This document shows, piece by piece, positions 1 through 9,538 of a DNA stretch of 64,000 nt. Within the stretch, counting starts at the first letter, position 1. Each line of letters opens with the position of its first letter. The DNA lies in assembly GCF_005144715.1 (NCBI RefSeq), contig NZ_SWKR01000002.1, positions 186,001 through 250,000 on the forward strand, in the 5' to 3' direction. This DNA is from Sphingomonas baiyangensis (lineage in GTDB: Bacteria; Pseudomonadota; Alphaproteobacteria; Sphingomonadales; Sphingomonadaceae). Under the pieces are notes generated by a model that did no database searches, was not told where the DNA came from, and was given only the letters and a program-made list of their open reading frames with translations. Made by a program: the position numbers and the translations under genes.

Positions 1-787
1 GGCTGCGCGTGTTGCAGAACACGATGGTGGTGCGCCGCGCGGTGATCTCCTCCATCACCTGGGGCGCCGCATAACGGCCCGAATGGCCCGACCACGGTAC
101 GCGGCCTTCGGGCAGCAGGATCGCGATGTCGGGCTCGGCGCCCGGCTCGCCCTCGACCAGCGTGACCGTGTCGATGTCGCCATCGGGCGCCAGCCATGCG
201 CGATAGCCGTCGGGATCGGCGACCGTCGCCGACAGCGCGACGCGGCGCAGCGCCGGCGCCAGCCGCTGGAGCCGCGCCATGCAGAGCGACAACAGGTCGC
301 CACGCTTGCCCGTGGCGAAGGCGTGCACCTCGTCGATCACCACGCAGCGCAACCCTGCGAACAGCGCCGCACTGTCGGGGTAGCTCAGCAGCAGACTGAG
401 CGACTCGGGAGTGGTGAGCAGGATGTTGGGCGGGCGCACGCGCTGGCGCGCCTTGCGGTCGCTCGGCGTGTCGCCGGTGCGCGCCTCGACGGTGATCGCC
501 AGCTCCATCTCGGCGATCGGCGCCAGCAGGTTGCGCTGCACGTCGATCGCCAGCGCCTTGAGTGGAGAGATATAGAGCGTGTGCAGACCCTCGCGCGGCG
601 TCTCGATCAGCTCGGCGAGTGTCGGCAGGAAGCCCGACAGCGTCTTGCCCGCGCCGGTGTTGGCGACGAGCAGCGCGTGGCGGCCCGCGCGCGCGGCGGC
701 GAGCATGTCGGTCTGGTGCCGGCGCGGCCGCCAACCGCGCGCGGCGAACCAGGCATCGAGTAGAGGCGGCAGCGCTGCCGCGCTCAT
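1..787 (-). CDS. Ligase-associated DEXH-box DNA helicase, N-terminal part
   Basis: Superfamily 2 helicase of the Lhr-like type that accompanies a bacterial ATP-dependent DNA ligase and is thought to act in DNA repair. Only the first 262 codons are inside the window; the gene runs off the left edge. Reading from 787, the protein has Walker A ANTGAGKT (residues 42-49), TPE near 126-128, the DEVH box at 152-155 and the LSAT motif near 184. Full-length family members are around 800 residues. The ATG overlaps the TGA of the upstream AraC-type gene (ATGA), so the two are probably co-translated. The matching exonuclease lies 1.2 kb away on the other strand. Motif order makes the family call firm; the function is taken from family knowledge. 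Confidence 0.9.
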   Translation of the reverse strand, partial: MSAAALPPLLDAWFAARGWRPRRHQTDMLAAARAGRHALLVANTGAGKTLSGFLPTLAELIETPREGLHTLYISPLKALAIDVQRNLLAPIAEMELAITVEARTGDTPSDRKARQRVRPPNILLTTPESLSLLLSYPDSAALFAGLRCVVIDEVHAFATGKRGDLLSLCMARLQRLAPALRRVALSATVADPDGYRAWLAPDGDIDTVTLVEGEPGAEPDIAILLPEGRVPWSGHSGRYAAPQVMEEITARRTTIVFCNTRS

Positions 788-1689
788 GCCAGCCAGGGCA
801 CCAGCCCCGGCAGTGCGGCGGTGCTCTCGAACTTGCGGCGCTGGCGCGATTCGAGGCCGAGCGTCAGCAGCGGCGTGGGCGTGCGCTCGAACTGGCCCGG
901 CGTCATCCCGGCGAAGCGGCGGAATTCGCGCGTGCGGTGCGACTGGTCGTAGAAGCGCAGGCTGGCGATCACGTCGAGATCGGCGAAGGCGAGGCCGCGA
1001 GTCACGGCCGCCATGTCGAGGAAGCGGCTGCGGCGCAGCACCAGCTTTGGCGACACACCGAAGCCTGCCTGCACGCGCCGGTCGAGCGTGCGCTCGGACA
1101 CGCCGAGCCGTGCGGCGATCGCCGCGACGGGCAGCGTCGGATCAGCATGCGTCAGCGCCTCGAACGCTTCGGCGATCGGATCGACCGCGGCATCGGTCCG
1201 CGCGACCCATTCTCGTGCTACCGTTTCGAGCGCGGCAAGCGTCATGTCGGGATCGTCGGTGGCCGCGGCGGCGGTGGCGAAGGCGGCGCCAAGCGGATCA
1301 CCCATTGCGCGCAACTGGTCGGTCATGCCGACCGCGCTGGTGCCCGTCAGGCCTACCCAAGCGCCGGGCAGCACCGCGAAGCCGGCGGTGGTGAACGGTC
1401 CGCGCACGCGCACGCGCATCGGCCGCGATTGCGCGCCGAACAGCAAGGCGCCGTCGAACGCCTGCCAGCTGTCGGCGACCAGTGCTTCCCACTGGCCGCG
1501 CACCAGCACGCGCATGAATCCCGTTTCGTTGAGGATGAAATCGTCGACCACCGCGTCGGCGGGCTGGTCGACGATGGTCACGAACATCCGGGCGATGTGG
1601 CGTGCCAGGTCGGGCGCGGGCGCGCGATTGACCGATACGGGAAGCCCCCGCATCGTCTGCCCGGTCCGGGGGATCAGCGCCATCGCCAT
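784..1689 (-). CDS. AraC-family transcriptional regulator
   Basis: Predicted DNA-binding regulator of 301 residues. The C-terminal third is a typical AraC double helix-turn-helix: VAAIAARLGVSERTLDRRVQ, followed by the second helix region ending in FRRFAGMTPGQFER. The N-terminal half resembles the cupin-like sensor domain found in many AraC proteins (DUF6597 type), with no recognisable ligand signature. Its stop codon overlaps the start of the ligase-associated helicase, and a small membrane protein lies upstream on the same strand, suggesting one transcript. The inducer and target are unknown; control of the downstream helicase is an inference from position. Internal ATGs at 1683 and 1653 are alternative starts. 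Confidence 0.87.
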   Translation of the reverse strand: MAMALIPRTGQTMRGLPVSVNRAPAPDLARHIARMFVTIVDQPADAVVDDFILNETGFMRVLVRGQWEALVADSWQAFDGALLFGAQSRPMRVRVRGPFTTAGFAVLPGAWVGLTGTSAVGMTDQLRAMGDPLGAAFATAAAATDDPDMTLAALETVAREWVARTDAAVDPIAEAFEALTHADPTLPVAAIAARLGVSERTLDRRVQAGFGVSPKLVLRRSRFLDMAAVTRGLAFADLDVIASLRFYDQSHRTREFRRFAGMTPGQFERTPTPLLTLGLESRQRRKFESTAALPGLVPWLA

Positions 1690-1735
1690 GCGACTGCGCT
1701 AAAGGTCGTGCGCCCCACGCGCAATCAGGCCTGGA

Positions 1736-1924
1736 TCAACGATGTTCGGCCGCTTTGTCGGCGCGATCCTGCTCGTCGTACATACGGTGCGTCGCGGCCT
1801 CGGTCCGCTCGATATCGTGCTTGGTGCCGCGATTGTGGCGCATGGCCCAGAGAATCGCGATCAGCAGCACGATCGGCCCCACGATGGTCAAAACGCCCCA
1901 TAGGCTGCTCATATCGATCGCCAT
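1736..1924 (-). CDS. Small single-pass membrane protein, unknown function
   Basis: A 62-residue protein with one hydrophobic segment near residues 8-27 (WGVLTIVGPIVLLIAILWAM) and a charged, basic-acidic cytoplasmic-looking tail ending in DKAAEHR. Upstream of the ATG on the minus strand is a purine-rich AAGGAG stretch, a good ribosome binding site. It lies 46 bp upstream of the AraC-type regulator on the same strand and is divergent from the exonuclease gene. I do not recognise a named family; similar tiny membrane proteins are common in sphingomonads. Real coding status is supported by the ribosome binding site and the membrane-protein pattern. Confidence 0.72.
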   Translation of the reverse strand: MAIDMSSLWGVLTIVGPIVLLIAILWAMRHNRGTKHDIERTEAATHRMYDEQDRADKAAEHR

Positions 1925-2012
1925 TTTGGTCTCCTTCCGGTTGCCCGTCCAACGTATGCTCGCCGCATTCGATCCGGCTTGCGATCATCGCGCGGCGCGC
2001 CATATCGAATGC

Positions 2013-3008
2013 ATGGCTCTTGGACGCTGGATCGACCCCCGCCCCGAGGGCATCTACATTCCCGCCGCCGATGCATGGATCGATCCCTCGCAGCCCAAGC
2101 CGCGCGCGCTGGTGACGCATGGCCATGCCGATCATGCACGCGGTGGGCATGGCGAGGTGTGGGCGACGCCCGAGACGCTGGCGATCATGGATGCGCGCTA
2201 CGGCCCGCAGACGGCGCGCCCCGTGCATTATGGCGAAAGCGTCACGCTGGGCGAGGTCGAGATCGGCTTCGTCCCCGCCGGCCATGTGCTCGGATCGGCG
2301 CAGATCATACTCGACCATGCCGGCGAGCGCATCGTCGTGTCGGGCGATTACAAGCGCCGGCCCGATCCCACCTGCGCGCGGTTCGAGCCGGTGCAATGCG
2401 ACGTGTTCGTCACCGAGGCGACCTTCGGCCTGCCGGTGTTCCGCCATCCCGACACGCCCGACGAGATCGCCAAGCTGGTCGCTGCACTGCGCGCCGAGCC
2501 CGAACGCTGCGTGCTGGTGGGCGCCTATGCGCTGGGAAAGGCGCAGCGCGTGATCGCCGAGCTGCGCGCGCTCGATTTCCATGACCCAATCTATCTGCAC
2601 GGGGCGTTGCAGCGCCTGTGCGACCTGTATGTCGCGCATGGCGTCGATCTGGGCGAGCTGCGCCCCGCCACCGGCGTGGCGAAGGGCGAGATGGCGGGGC
2701 GCATCGTCTTGGCGCCGCCGGGCGCGCTCAACGATCGCTGGTCGCGGCGCCTGCCTGATCCGATCACCGCGATGGCATCGGGCTGGATGCGCGTGCGCCA
2801 GCGTGCGCGCCAGCGCAATGTCGAGCTGCCGATCATCCTTTCCGACCATGCCGACTGGGACGAGCTGACCGATACCATCCTCGAGCTGCGCCCGCGCGAA
2901 GTCTGGGTCACCCACGGCCGCGAGGATGCGCTGGTGCACTGGTGCGCCACGCGGCAGATCAAGGCGCGCGCGCTCGACCTTCTGGGCTTCGAGGACGAGG
3001 ACGATTGA
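2013..3008 (+). CDS. Ligase-associated DNA exonuclease (metallo-beta-lactamase/beta-CASP fold)
   Basis: Predicted metal-dependent nuclease of 331 residues in the ligase-associated repair set. The zinc/metal motif HGHADH is at residues 36-41, preceded by the family-typical opening WIDPRPEGIYIPAADAWIDP. Later metal and active-site histidines fit SGDYKRRPDP, a LSDHADW motif and a final VTHGRED. The frame is open further upstream (another ATG at 1956), but the ATG at 2013 gives the usual family N terminus. The expected partner, an ATP-dependent ligase, is not next to it; instead a CoA-ester lyase follows 45 bp downstream. Family knowledge links this protein to the helicase on the opposite strand at 787. 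Confidence 0.92.
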   Translation: MALGRWIDPRPEGIYIPAADAWIDPSQPKPRALVTHGHADHARGGHGEVWATPETLAIMDARYGPQTARPVHYGESVTLGEVEIGFVPAGHVLGSAQIILDHAGERIVVSGDYKRRPDPTCARFEPVQCDVFVTEATFGLPVFRHPDTPDEIAKLVAALRAEPERCVLVGAYALGKAQRVIAELRALDFHDPIYLHGALQRLCDLYVAHGVDLGELRPATGVAKGEMAGRIVLAPPGALNDRWSRRLPDPITAMASGWMRVRQRARQRNVELPIILSDHADWDELTDTILELRPREVWVTHGREDALVHWCATRQIKARALDLLGFEDEDD

Positions 3009-3053
3009 TCGCGCGGCCGAAACCGATACACCCGCGCGACAACGAACGGGAGC

Positions 3054-3947
3054 ATGCGGGTGAGCGACGGGCAGGCGATGCGGATGCGATCCTGGCTGTT
3101 CGCCCCGGGCGACAGCCATCGCAAGATGGAAAAGGCCGCTGCCAGCGACGCCGATGTCGCGCTGTTCGATCTCGAGGATGCCGTGGCACCGCCGGCCAAG
3201 CCGCAGGCGCGTGCGATGGTGCACGATTTCCTTGCCGGCAGCCGCGCGGTTGATCGCGCGCGGCTGTGGGTGCGGATCAATCCCGTCGACGGGCCCGACG
3301 CGCTCGCCGATCTCGCCGCGGTGATGCCGGGGCGGCCGGGCGGCATCATGCTGCCCAAGGCGAGCGGCCGCGGCGATGTAGAACGGCTCGACCATTATCT
3401 GTCGGCGCTCGAGGCGGCATCGGATATCGCCATCGGCAGCACGCGCGTAATCGCGCTGGTGACCGAGACGGCGCGCGCGATGTTCACCACGGGCGATTAT
3501 GCCGGCGCGCCGCGGCTGGTGGCGATGAGCTGGGGGGCCGAGGATCTCGCCGATTCGATCGGCGCCGCCGACAATCTCGATGCCGATGGCGGTTATGGGT
3601 TCACCTATCGCCTTGCGCGCAGCCTGTGCCTGCTGGGCGCGGCGAGCGCGGGCGTCGCGGCGATCGAGACGATCCAGGGCGATTTCCGCGATCTCGACGG
3701 GCTGCGCATGCGCGCCGAGGCGATGCGGCGCGAAGGGTTCCGCGGAATGCTTGCGATCCATCCCGCGCAGGTGCCCGTCATCAACGCCGCGTTCACGCCG
3801 GGCGACGGCGAGCTCAAGGCCGCGCGTGAGGTGGTCGCGCTGTTCGCTGCCAATCCCGGCGCGGGGACGATCGGCCACAACGGCGCGATGCTCGATCGCC
3901 CGCACCTTGCACGCGCGCGCACGCTGCTCGCACAGGCCGGCGAATAA
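3054..3947 (+). CDS. CoA-ester lyase, HpcH/HpaI aldolase (citrate lyase beta-like) family
   Basis: A 297-residue TIM-barrel enzyme expected to cleave or form C-C bonds in CoA thioesters such as malyl- or citramalyl-CoA, with magnesium. The opening SWLFAPGDSHRKMEKA and LFDLEDAVAP, the metal-binding Glu in ALVTETARAMF, and the late GFRGMLAIHPAQVPVIN segment are hallmarks of the citrate lyase beta-like family. The substrate cannot be told from the sequence. Three ATGs (3054, 3078, 3084) are close together; the last two would begin directly at the conserved core. The racemase/CoA-transferase gene starts 3 bp after its stop, so they form an operon. Confidence 0.88.
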   Translation: MRVSDGQAMRMRSWLFAPGDSHRKMEKAAASDADVALFDLEDAVAPPAKPQARAMVHDFLAGSRAVDRARLWVRINPVDGPDALADLAAVMPGRPGGIMLPKASGRGDVERLDHYLSALEAASDIAIGSTRVIALVTETARAMFTTGDYAGAPRLVAMSWGAEDLADSIGAADNLDADGGYGFTYRLARSLCLLGAASAGVAAIETIQGDFRDLDGLRMRAEAMRREGFRGMLAIHPAQVPVINAAFTPGDGELKAAREVVALFAANPGAGTIGHNGAMLDRPHLARARTLLAQAGE

Positions 3948-3950
3948 CCG

Positions 3951-5018
3951 GTGGCGGGGCCGCTCGCCGAGCTGCGCGTCGTCGAGTTCGAGGGCATCGG
4001 CCCCGGCCCGCATTGCGCGATGCTGCTGTCCGATCTGGGGGCGGAGATACTGCGCATCGGTCGCTCGGGCGGCAGCGGCCCGCGCAACGCGGTGCTCGGC
4101 CGCGGGCGCGCTGACATGACGCTCGATCTGCGATCTCCTGAAGGGCGCAACGCCGCGCTCGATGCCGTGGCGCTCGCCGATGTGCTGATCGAGGGGTTTC
4201 GTCCCGGCGTGATGGAGCGGCTGGGGCTGGGGCCCGAACCCTGCCTCGCGCGCAACCCGCGCCTTGTCTACGGCCGCATGACGGGCTGGGGGCAGGACGG
4301 GCCGCTCGCCAAGGCGGCAGGACACGACATCAACTATATCGCGCTCACCGGCGCGCTGGCGGCGATCGGGCGGCCCGGCGAACCCGCGACGCCGCCGCTC
4401 AATCTGGTCGGCGACTTCGGCGGCGGATCGATGTTCCTTGCCGTCGGCATCCTCGCCGCGCTGTTCGAGCGCGAGCGCTCGGGGCAGGGGCAGGTGGTCG
4501 ACGCGGCGATCGTCGACGGGGTCAGCCATCTGATGGCGCTGTTTACCGGCTATGCGAATTCGGGCTTCCTCAGCCTCGCGCGCGAGCGCAGCATGCTGGG
4601 CGGGGCGGCGCCCTGGTATCGCTGCTATATCTGCGCCGACGGCCGCGAGATTGCGCTGGGGTCGATCGAGCCGCAGTTCCACCGCGCGCTGATCGACGCG
4701 ATCGGCGCGCCCGAGGAATTGTTCGAGCGTCGCTTCGACGTCGCCGATTGGCCGCGTCAGACAGGCGTGCTCGCCGCGCTGTTCGCGTCGCAGCCCGCCG
4801 CGCACTGGATCGCGCTGCTCGAAGGCAGCGACGCGTGTTTCGCGGGTGTCCTGACGCTCGACGAAGCGGCAGCGCATCCGCACATGCAGGCGCGCGGCGT
4901 CTATGTGGAAACCGATGCCGGCCTACAACCGGCCCCCGCGCCGCGCTTCTCACGCACCCCCGGCGCGATCGGCGCGAGCGAGGATGCCGCCGCGATGCTG
5001 GCGCGCTGGCAGGCATGA
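3951..5018 (+). CDS. CaiB/BaiF family protein, alpha-methylacyl-CoA racemase type
   Basis: A 355-residue member of the family III CoA-transferase fold. It resembles alpha-methylacyl-CoA racemases more than transferases: GPHCAMLLSDLGAEILRI at the N terminus, then GHDINYIALTGAL and LNLVGDFGGGS, which carry the catalytic His and Asp of racemases, followed by GQGQVVDAAIVDG. The expected reaction is inversion at the alpha carbon of 2-methyl-branched acyl-CoAs. The start is GTG at 3951, 3 bp after the lyase stop. Its TGA overlaps the ATG of the next gene. Together with the lyase it suggests branched-chain or isoprenoid acyl-CoA handling, which is an inference. Confidence 0.87.
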   Translation: MAGPLAELRVVEFEGIGPGPHCAMLLSDLGAEILRIGRSGGSGPRNAVLGRGRADMTLDLRSPEGRNAALDAVALADVLIEGFRPGVMERLGLGPEPCLARNPRLVYGRMTGWGQDGPLAKAAGHDINYIALTGALAAIGRPGEPATPPLNLVGDFGGGSMFLAVGILAALFERERSGQGQVVDAAIVDGVSHLMALFTGYANSGFLSLARERSMLGGAAPWYRCYICADGREIALGSIEPQFHRALIDAIGAPEELFERRFDVADWPRQTGVLAALFASQPAAHWIALLEGSDACFAGVLTLDEAAAHPHMQARGVYVETDAGLQPAPAPRFSRTPGAIGASEDAAAMLARWQA

Positions 5019-5911
5019 GCGAGACGCCGTTGTTCGCCGGCATCGAGGCGGGCGGCACCAAGTTCGTGCTCGCAATTGGCCGCGCCGGTGGCGAAGTGAT
5101 CGAGCACGCGCGGATCGAAACGGAGGCTCCGCAGCCGACGATCGCCGCATGCCTCGCTTTCTTCGACGCCGCGGTTGCCCGGCACGGTCCCGTGGGGGGT
5201 GTCGGCATCGGCAGCTTCGGGCCGGCGGGCGTGCATCGCGACAGCGCCGACTGGGGCCATATCCTGCCAACCCCCAAGCCCGGCTGGAGCGGCACTGATC
5301 TCGTCACCCCCTTCACTTATCGACTGCGCTGCCCCGCCGCCTTCGATACCGACGTCAATGCCGCGATGCTCGCCGAGCATCGCCTCGGCGCCGCGCGCGG
5401 CTGTGCGAGTGCCGCCTATGTGACGGTCGGCACCGGCATCGGCGGCGGCGCGATGCTCGACGGGCGGCTGGTGCATGGCTGGCGCCACCCCGAAATGGGG
5501 CATCTGCGCGTTGCCCGCCATACCGACGACCACGCGTTCGCGGGCATCTGCCCCTTTCACGGCGATTGCCTCGAAGGGCTGGCGAGCGGCCCGGCGATCG
5601 CCGCGCGTTGGGGCGCATCGCTGTCGGAGATGCCCGCCGATCACGCCGCGCACGAAATCATCGCCTGGTATCTCGCGCAGCTCGCGATCGCATTGCAGGC
5701 GCTGTTCTCGTGCGAACGGCTGGTGATGGGCGGCGGCGTGCTCGCGACGCCGGGGTTGCTGACGCGCATCCGCGAGCAGGCCGATGCCCTCAACGCCAGC
5801 TATTTCGGCACGCCGGGCGAAGGCGCGCCATGGATCGTCGCGCCAGGCCTCGGCGACGCGGCGGGCCTTCGCGGCGCGCTGCTCATGGCCGAGGATGCCG
5901 CGCGGCGCTGA
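5015..5911 (+). CDS. ROK-family fructokinase
   Basis: A 298-residue sugar kinase that probably phosphorylates fructose at C6 using ATP. The ATP-binding opening is GIEAGGTKFVLAIG, the second phosphate loop is VGTGIGGGAMLDG, and HPEMGHLRV followed by CPFHGDCLEGLASGPAI contains the zinc-binding His/Cys cluster of ROK fructokinases. A further glycine-rich MGGGVL motif lies in the C-terminal part. The ATG overlaps the stop of the racemase-like gene by 4 bp, so translation is probably coupled, although no metabolic link between the two is obvious. It ends 3 bp from the convergent purL stop. Confidence 0.9.
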   Translation: MSETPLFAGIEAGGTKFVLAIGRAGGEVIEHARIETEAPQPTIAACLAFFDAAVARHGPVGGVGIGSFGPAGVHRDSADWGHILPTPKPGWSGTDLVTPFTYRLRCPAAFDTDVNAAMLAEHRLGAARGCASAAYVTVGTGIGGGAMLDGRLVHGWRHPEMGHLRVARHTDDHAFAGICPFHGDCLEGLASGPAIAARWGASLSEMPADHAAHEIIAWYLAQLAIALQALFSCERLVMGGGVLATPGLLTRIREQADALNASYFGTPGEGAPWIVAPGLGDAAGLRGALLMAEDAARR

Positions 5912-5914
5912 GCC

Positions 5915-8146
5915 TCAGCTGGCGACCTCGCCTTCCATCAGCGCCGGGAAGAAGCTCTCATGCGCGGCGCGTAGTTCGTCGAGCGTTACGCAGAAATCGC
6001 CGTCCTCGGTCTCGAACACCAGTCGGTCGCGGATGGTGCGGCCGAGCATGTCGGCGGGCACGTCGGCGCGATCGGCATCGGCGATGAAGTCGGCGATACA
6101 GTCGTCGCACACCGTCACCACGTACACGCCCTGATCCTCGCCGAAGAACGACGCGGCGTTGCCGAAGGGCTGCACCGAATCGATCAGCGCTCCCATGCCG
6201 CTCGCCAGCGCCATCTCGGCGACTGCCACCGCCATGCCGCCGTCGGACACGTCGTGGCACGCGCGGATCGCGCGCTTGGCGATCTGCTCGCGGATGAAGT
6301 CGCCGGTGCGCCGCTCGGCCTTGAGATCGACGGGCGGGGGCGGGCCTTCCTCGCGGCCATGCAGCTCGCGCAGCCACAGCGACTGGCCGAGATGCCCGGC
6401 GCGCTCGCCGATCAGCATGATGGCATCGCCAGTGCGCCGGAACGCGATGCCGACCGACGCCTGCCAGTCCTTGAGCAGGCCGACGCCGCCGATCGCGGGT
6501 GTCGGCAGGATCGCCGAACCGCCGCCCGTCGCCTTCGATTCATTGTAGAGCGAGACGTTGCCCGACACGATCGGGAAGTCCAGCGCGCGGCAGGCATCTG
6601 CCATGCCTTCGAGGCAGCCGACGATCTGGCCCATGATCTCGGGCCGCTGCGGATTGGCGAAGTTGAGGCAGTTGGTGATCGCCAGCGGCCGCGCACCCAC
6701 GCTGGTGAGGTTGCGCCACGCCTCGGCCACCGCCTGGCGCCCGCCCTCGACCGGATCGGCGAAGCAGTAGCGCGGCGTGCAATCGGTAGTGATCGCCAGC
6801 GCCTTCTCGGTGCCGTGCACGCGCACCACCGCGGCATCGCCGCCGGGGCGCTGCACCGTGTCGGCGCCGACCATGTGGTCATACTGCTCCCAGATCCAGC
6901 GCCGGCTGGCCAGATCGGGCGTTGCCATCAGCTTGAGCAGATCGGCCGCGACATCGGCGCTTTCGGGCACGTCGGTCAGCTCGGCGGGGGCAGGGGTGGC
7001 GACGTGCGGGCGATCGTAGAGCGGCGCCTCGTCGGCGAGCGGCGCGAGCGGGATGTCGCACACCGTCTCGCCCTGCCACTTCAGCACCATGCGGCCGGTA
7101 TCGGTGACATGGCCGATGACGGCGAAATCGAGTTCCCATTTGCGGAAGATCGCCTCGGCCTCGCCCTCGCGGCCGGGCTTGAGCACCATCAGCATCCGCT
7201 CCTGCGATTCGCTGAGCATCATCTCATAGGGCGTCATGCCTTCCTCGCGCTGCGGCACATCGTCCATGACGAGTTCGATGCCGACACCGCCCTTCGACGC
7301 CATCTCGACGCTCGACGAGGTAAGCCCCGCCGCGCCCATGTCCTGGATTGCGACGATCGCATCGGATGCCATCAGCTCGAGGCACGCCTCGATCAGCAGC
7401 TTCTCCGTGAACGGATCGCCCACCTGCACCGTTGGGCGCTTCTCCTCGGCGTCCTCGCCGAAATCGGCCGAGGCCATCGTCGCGCCGTGAATGCCGTCGC
7501 GCCCCGTCTTGCTGCCGACATAGACGATCGGGTTGCCGATGCCCGAAGCGGCCGAATAGAAGATCTTGTCTTGATCGGCGATGCCCACGGTCATCGCGTT
7601 GACGAGGATGTTGCCGTCATAGGCGGGGTGGAAGTTCACCTCGCCGCCCACCGTCGGCACGCCGACGCAATTGCCGTAGCCGCCGATGCCGTGGACGACG
7701 CCGGCGATCAGATGGCGCATCCGCGGATGATCGGGCCGGCCGAAGCGCAGCGCGTTCATGTTGGCGATCGGCCGCGCGCCCATGGTGAACACGTCGCGCA
7801 GGATGCCGCCAACGCCCGTCGCCGCGCCCTGATAGGGTTCGATATACGAAGGGTGGTTGTGCGACTCCATCTTGAAGATCGCCGCCTGCCGGACCCCGTT
7901 CGGGCCTTCGCCGATGTCGATCACGCCGGCATTCTCGCCGGGTCCGCAGATCACCCACGGCGCCTCGGTCGGCAGCTTCTTCAGGTGGATGCGGCTCGAC
8001 TTGTAGCTGCAATGCTCGGACCACATGACCGAGAAGATGCCCAGCTCGACCAGATTGGGCTCGCGGCCGAGTGCCGTGAGCACACGGTCATATTCCTCGG
8101 GCGACAGGCCGTGCTCGGCGACGATCTGGGGCGTGATCTGGCTCAT
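5915..8146 (-). CDS. purL: Phosphoribosylformylglycinamidine synthase subunit PurL
   Basis: The small-PurL form (743 residues) of the fourth step of purine synthesis, converting FGAR to FGAM with ATP and ammonia delivered from PurQ with help of PurS. The sequence starts [20 protein letters not shown] and contains the two-fold repeated AIR-synthase-like domains: [30 protein letters not shown] and [12 protein letters not shown] in the first half, and [11 protein letters not shown] and [17 protein letters not shown] in the second. Length matches the stand-alone small PurL of alphaproteobacteria. PurS and PurQ genes are not in the window. The frame is intact from start to stop. Confidence 0.97.
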   Translation of the reverse strand: MSQITPQIVAEHGLSPEEYDRVLTALGREPNLVELGIFSVMWSEHCSYKSSRIHLKKLPTEAPWVICGPGENAGVIDIGEGPNGVRQAAIFKMESHNHPSYIEPYQGAATGVGGILRDVFTMGARPIANMNALRFGRPDHPRMRHLIAGVVHGIGGYGNCVGVPTVGGEVNFHPAYDGNILVNAMTVGIADQDKIFYSAASGIGNPIVYVGSKTGRDGIHGATMASADFGEDAEEKRPTVQVGDPFTEKLLIEACLELMASDAIVAIQDMGAAGLTSSSVEMASKGGVGIELVMDDVPQREEGMTPYEMMLSESQERMLMVLKPGREGEAEAIFRKWELDFAVIGHVTDTGRMVLKWQGETVCDIPLAPLADEAPLYDRPHVATPAPAELTDVPESADVAADLLKLMATPDLASRRWIWEQYDHMVGADTVQRPGGDAAVVRVHGTEKALAITTDCTPRYCFADPVEGGRQAVAEAWRNLTSVGARPLAITNCLNFANPQRPEIMGQIVGCLEGMADACRALDFPIVSGNVSLYNESKATGGGSAILPTPAIGGVGLLKDWQASVGIAFRRTGDAIMLIGERAGHLGQSLWLRELHGREEGPPPPVDLKAERRTGDFIREQIAKRAIRACHDVSDGGMAVAVAEMALASGMGALIDSVQPFGNAASFFGEDQGVYVVTVCDDCIADFIADADRADVPADMLGRTIRDRLVFETEDGDFCVTLDELRAAHESFFPALMEGEVAS

Positions 8147-8209
8147 GGCCGAAGCCCTTAGCGGCGGCCACGCGCTTCGTCACGGGGGATGTGCCGACGG
8201 GGGGGGCAG

Positions 8210-9538
8210 TCAGGTGAGGATGGCCCGCAGCTGTCGGCGCACCCCGTCGCCCGCCGCGAGCATCGCCGCGGCCTGTTCGCGCGCCACCGTCGCCGGATCG
8301 GCCTCAACGGTGCGCGCGCGTGCCAGCGTGCGCTCCGCCCAGCCGGCGTCGCCGATCCGTACCACGCCGTCGGCGAGGCCCAGATTGGCGAAGAACTCGG
8401 TGATCTTGAACGTGCCGATCTCGATCGGGACCACGGGCGTGCCCGCGACAATCGCCAGCGCGCAGGTATGCAGCCGGCTGCTGACGATGAGGTCGTAGCC
8501 CGCAAGCTCTTCCATGTAGCGCTCGTACGACGTGCCCTCGGGGCTCGTCGCGGGAATCAGCGCCTCGCACCGCGCCTTCCATAGCGGAATGTCGGTGGCC
8601 CATTCGTTGCTCGTCAGCACGAAGCCCGGATGCTCGCGGCCGAATGCGGCGATGAAGTCGGTCACTTCGTCGACCAGATTGTTGTTCGCGATCTGAAGGT
8701 AGTTGAGGATCAGCCCCGCCTTTTGCGCAATGGCAGGGAGCTTCGCTTTCGGGCGATGCAGCGTGGATGCATCGGGCACCATCACCGGCGTGCGCGTGCC
8801 GCCGGCGGCGGCGTAATGCGCAACGCTCGCCTCCTCGCGCACCGCTACCGCGCGGCAGCGGTCGAACACATGGACCGAGATAGCCTGCACTACCGGGTCC
8901 TCGACCTCGAAGCTCAGGTTGATCGCATAGACCGCGGGGTTCAGCAGCTGTGCGCAGCGGATATCGAGCAGATAGGCCAGCGCGATGTCGGCGGCGACGG
9001 GATTGAACTCGCCCGCGGGGTTGACGATGACGCGGCCCGCCGCGGCGAACAGCGCCAGCCGCTCGTCGATCGCGCGGCGATACACGCCAAGGCGCCGCAT
9101 CCACTGGCGCAGCTGCAACCTGCTGCGCAGCCCCTCGAAGCGCACGATTCCCGCCATCGCCTTGTCATAGCATACGCGGTTGTCGCCGATCGGCGGCGGC
9201 GGCACCGATGCATCGCGCCGAGCGACGAGGCGCTGCGCCGCGCGCTCGAACGCCGCCACCGGATCGCGGCGACGCCCGAGCTTGGCGGCGCTCAGCTGCC
9301 GCATGTACGAAGGCGCCCGCTCGATCAGCCGCAGCGGCACGTCGGGAAAGCTCTCGGCCAGGAAATCGCGAAGCGCGATCGACAGCGCCTGATTGCCCTG
9401 ATTGCCCGTCGTCATCCGCGTGACCAGCACGATCTCGCGCCCGCCCGTTGCCTGTCCGCTCGTCTCACGCTCGCCCATGTCGGGAAATCTCTCCAATTGC
9501 GGTTCGCTACCGCCTTGTCCTTCAAAATCGAATGTCAT
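8210..9538 (-). CDS. Polysaccharide pyruvyl transferase family protein
   Basis: A 442-residue protein expected to transfer a pyruvate ketal from phosphoenolpyruvate to a sugar of a surface polysaccharide, or to be a related enzyme. Recognisable parts are the N-terminal VTRMTTGNQGNQALSIALRD, a central VIVNPAGEFNPVAADIA, the VPDAS motif and the C-terminal SSRLHTCALAIVAGTPVVPI, typical of the family's GT-B-like fold. The ATG overlaps the stop of the upstream flippase gene (ATGA). The frame stays open through the flippase gene to 11110, but that part is out of frame with the real flippase and is not coding. It is the last gene of the minus-strand polysaccharide cluster. Confidence 0.85.
   Translation of the reverse strand: MTFDFEGQGGSEPQLERFPDMGERETSGQATGGREIVLVTRMTTGNQGNQALSIALRDFLAESFPDVPLRLIERAPSYMRQLSAAKLGRRRDPVAAFERAAQRLVARRDASVPPPPIGDNRVCYDKAMAGIVRFEGLRSRLQLRQWMRRLGVYRRAIDERLALFAAAGRVIVNPAGEFNPVAADIALAYLLDIRCAQLLNPAVYAINLSFEVEDPVVQAISVHVFDRCRAVAVREEASVAHYAAAGGTRTPVMVPDASTLHRPKAKLPAIAQKAGLILNYLQIANNNLVDEVTDFIAAFGREHPGFVLTSNEWATDIPLWKARCEALIPATSPEGTSYERYMEELAGYDLIVSSRLHTCALAIVAGTPVVPIEIGTFKITEFFANLGLADGVVRIGDAGWAERTLARARTVEADPATVAREQAAAMLAAGDGVRRQLRAILT

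Noticed and set aside
1725..4883. Minus-strand open frame of over 1000 codons across the exonuclease, CoA lyase and racemase genes
   Set aside because: Shadow of the GC-biased plus-strand genes; low-complexity product with no known motif.
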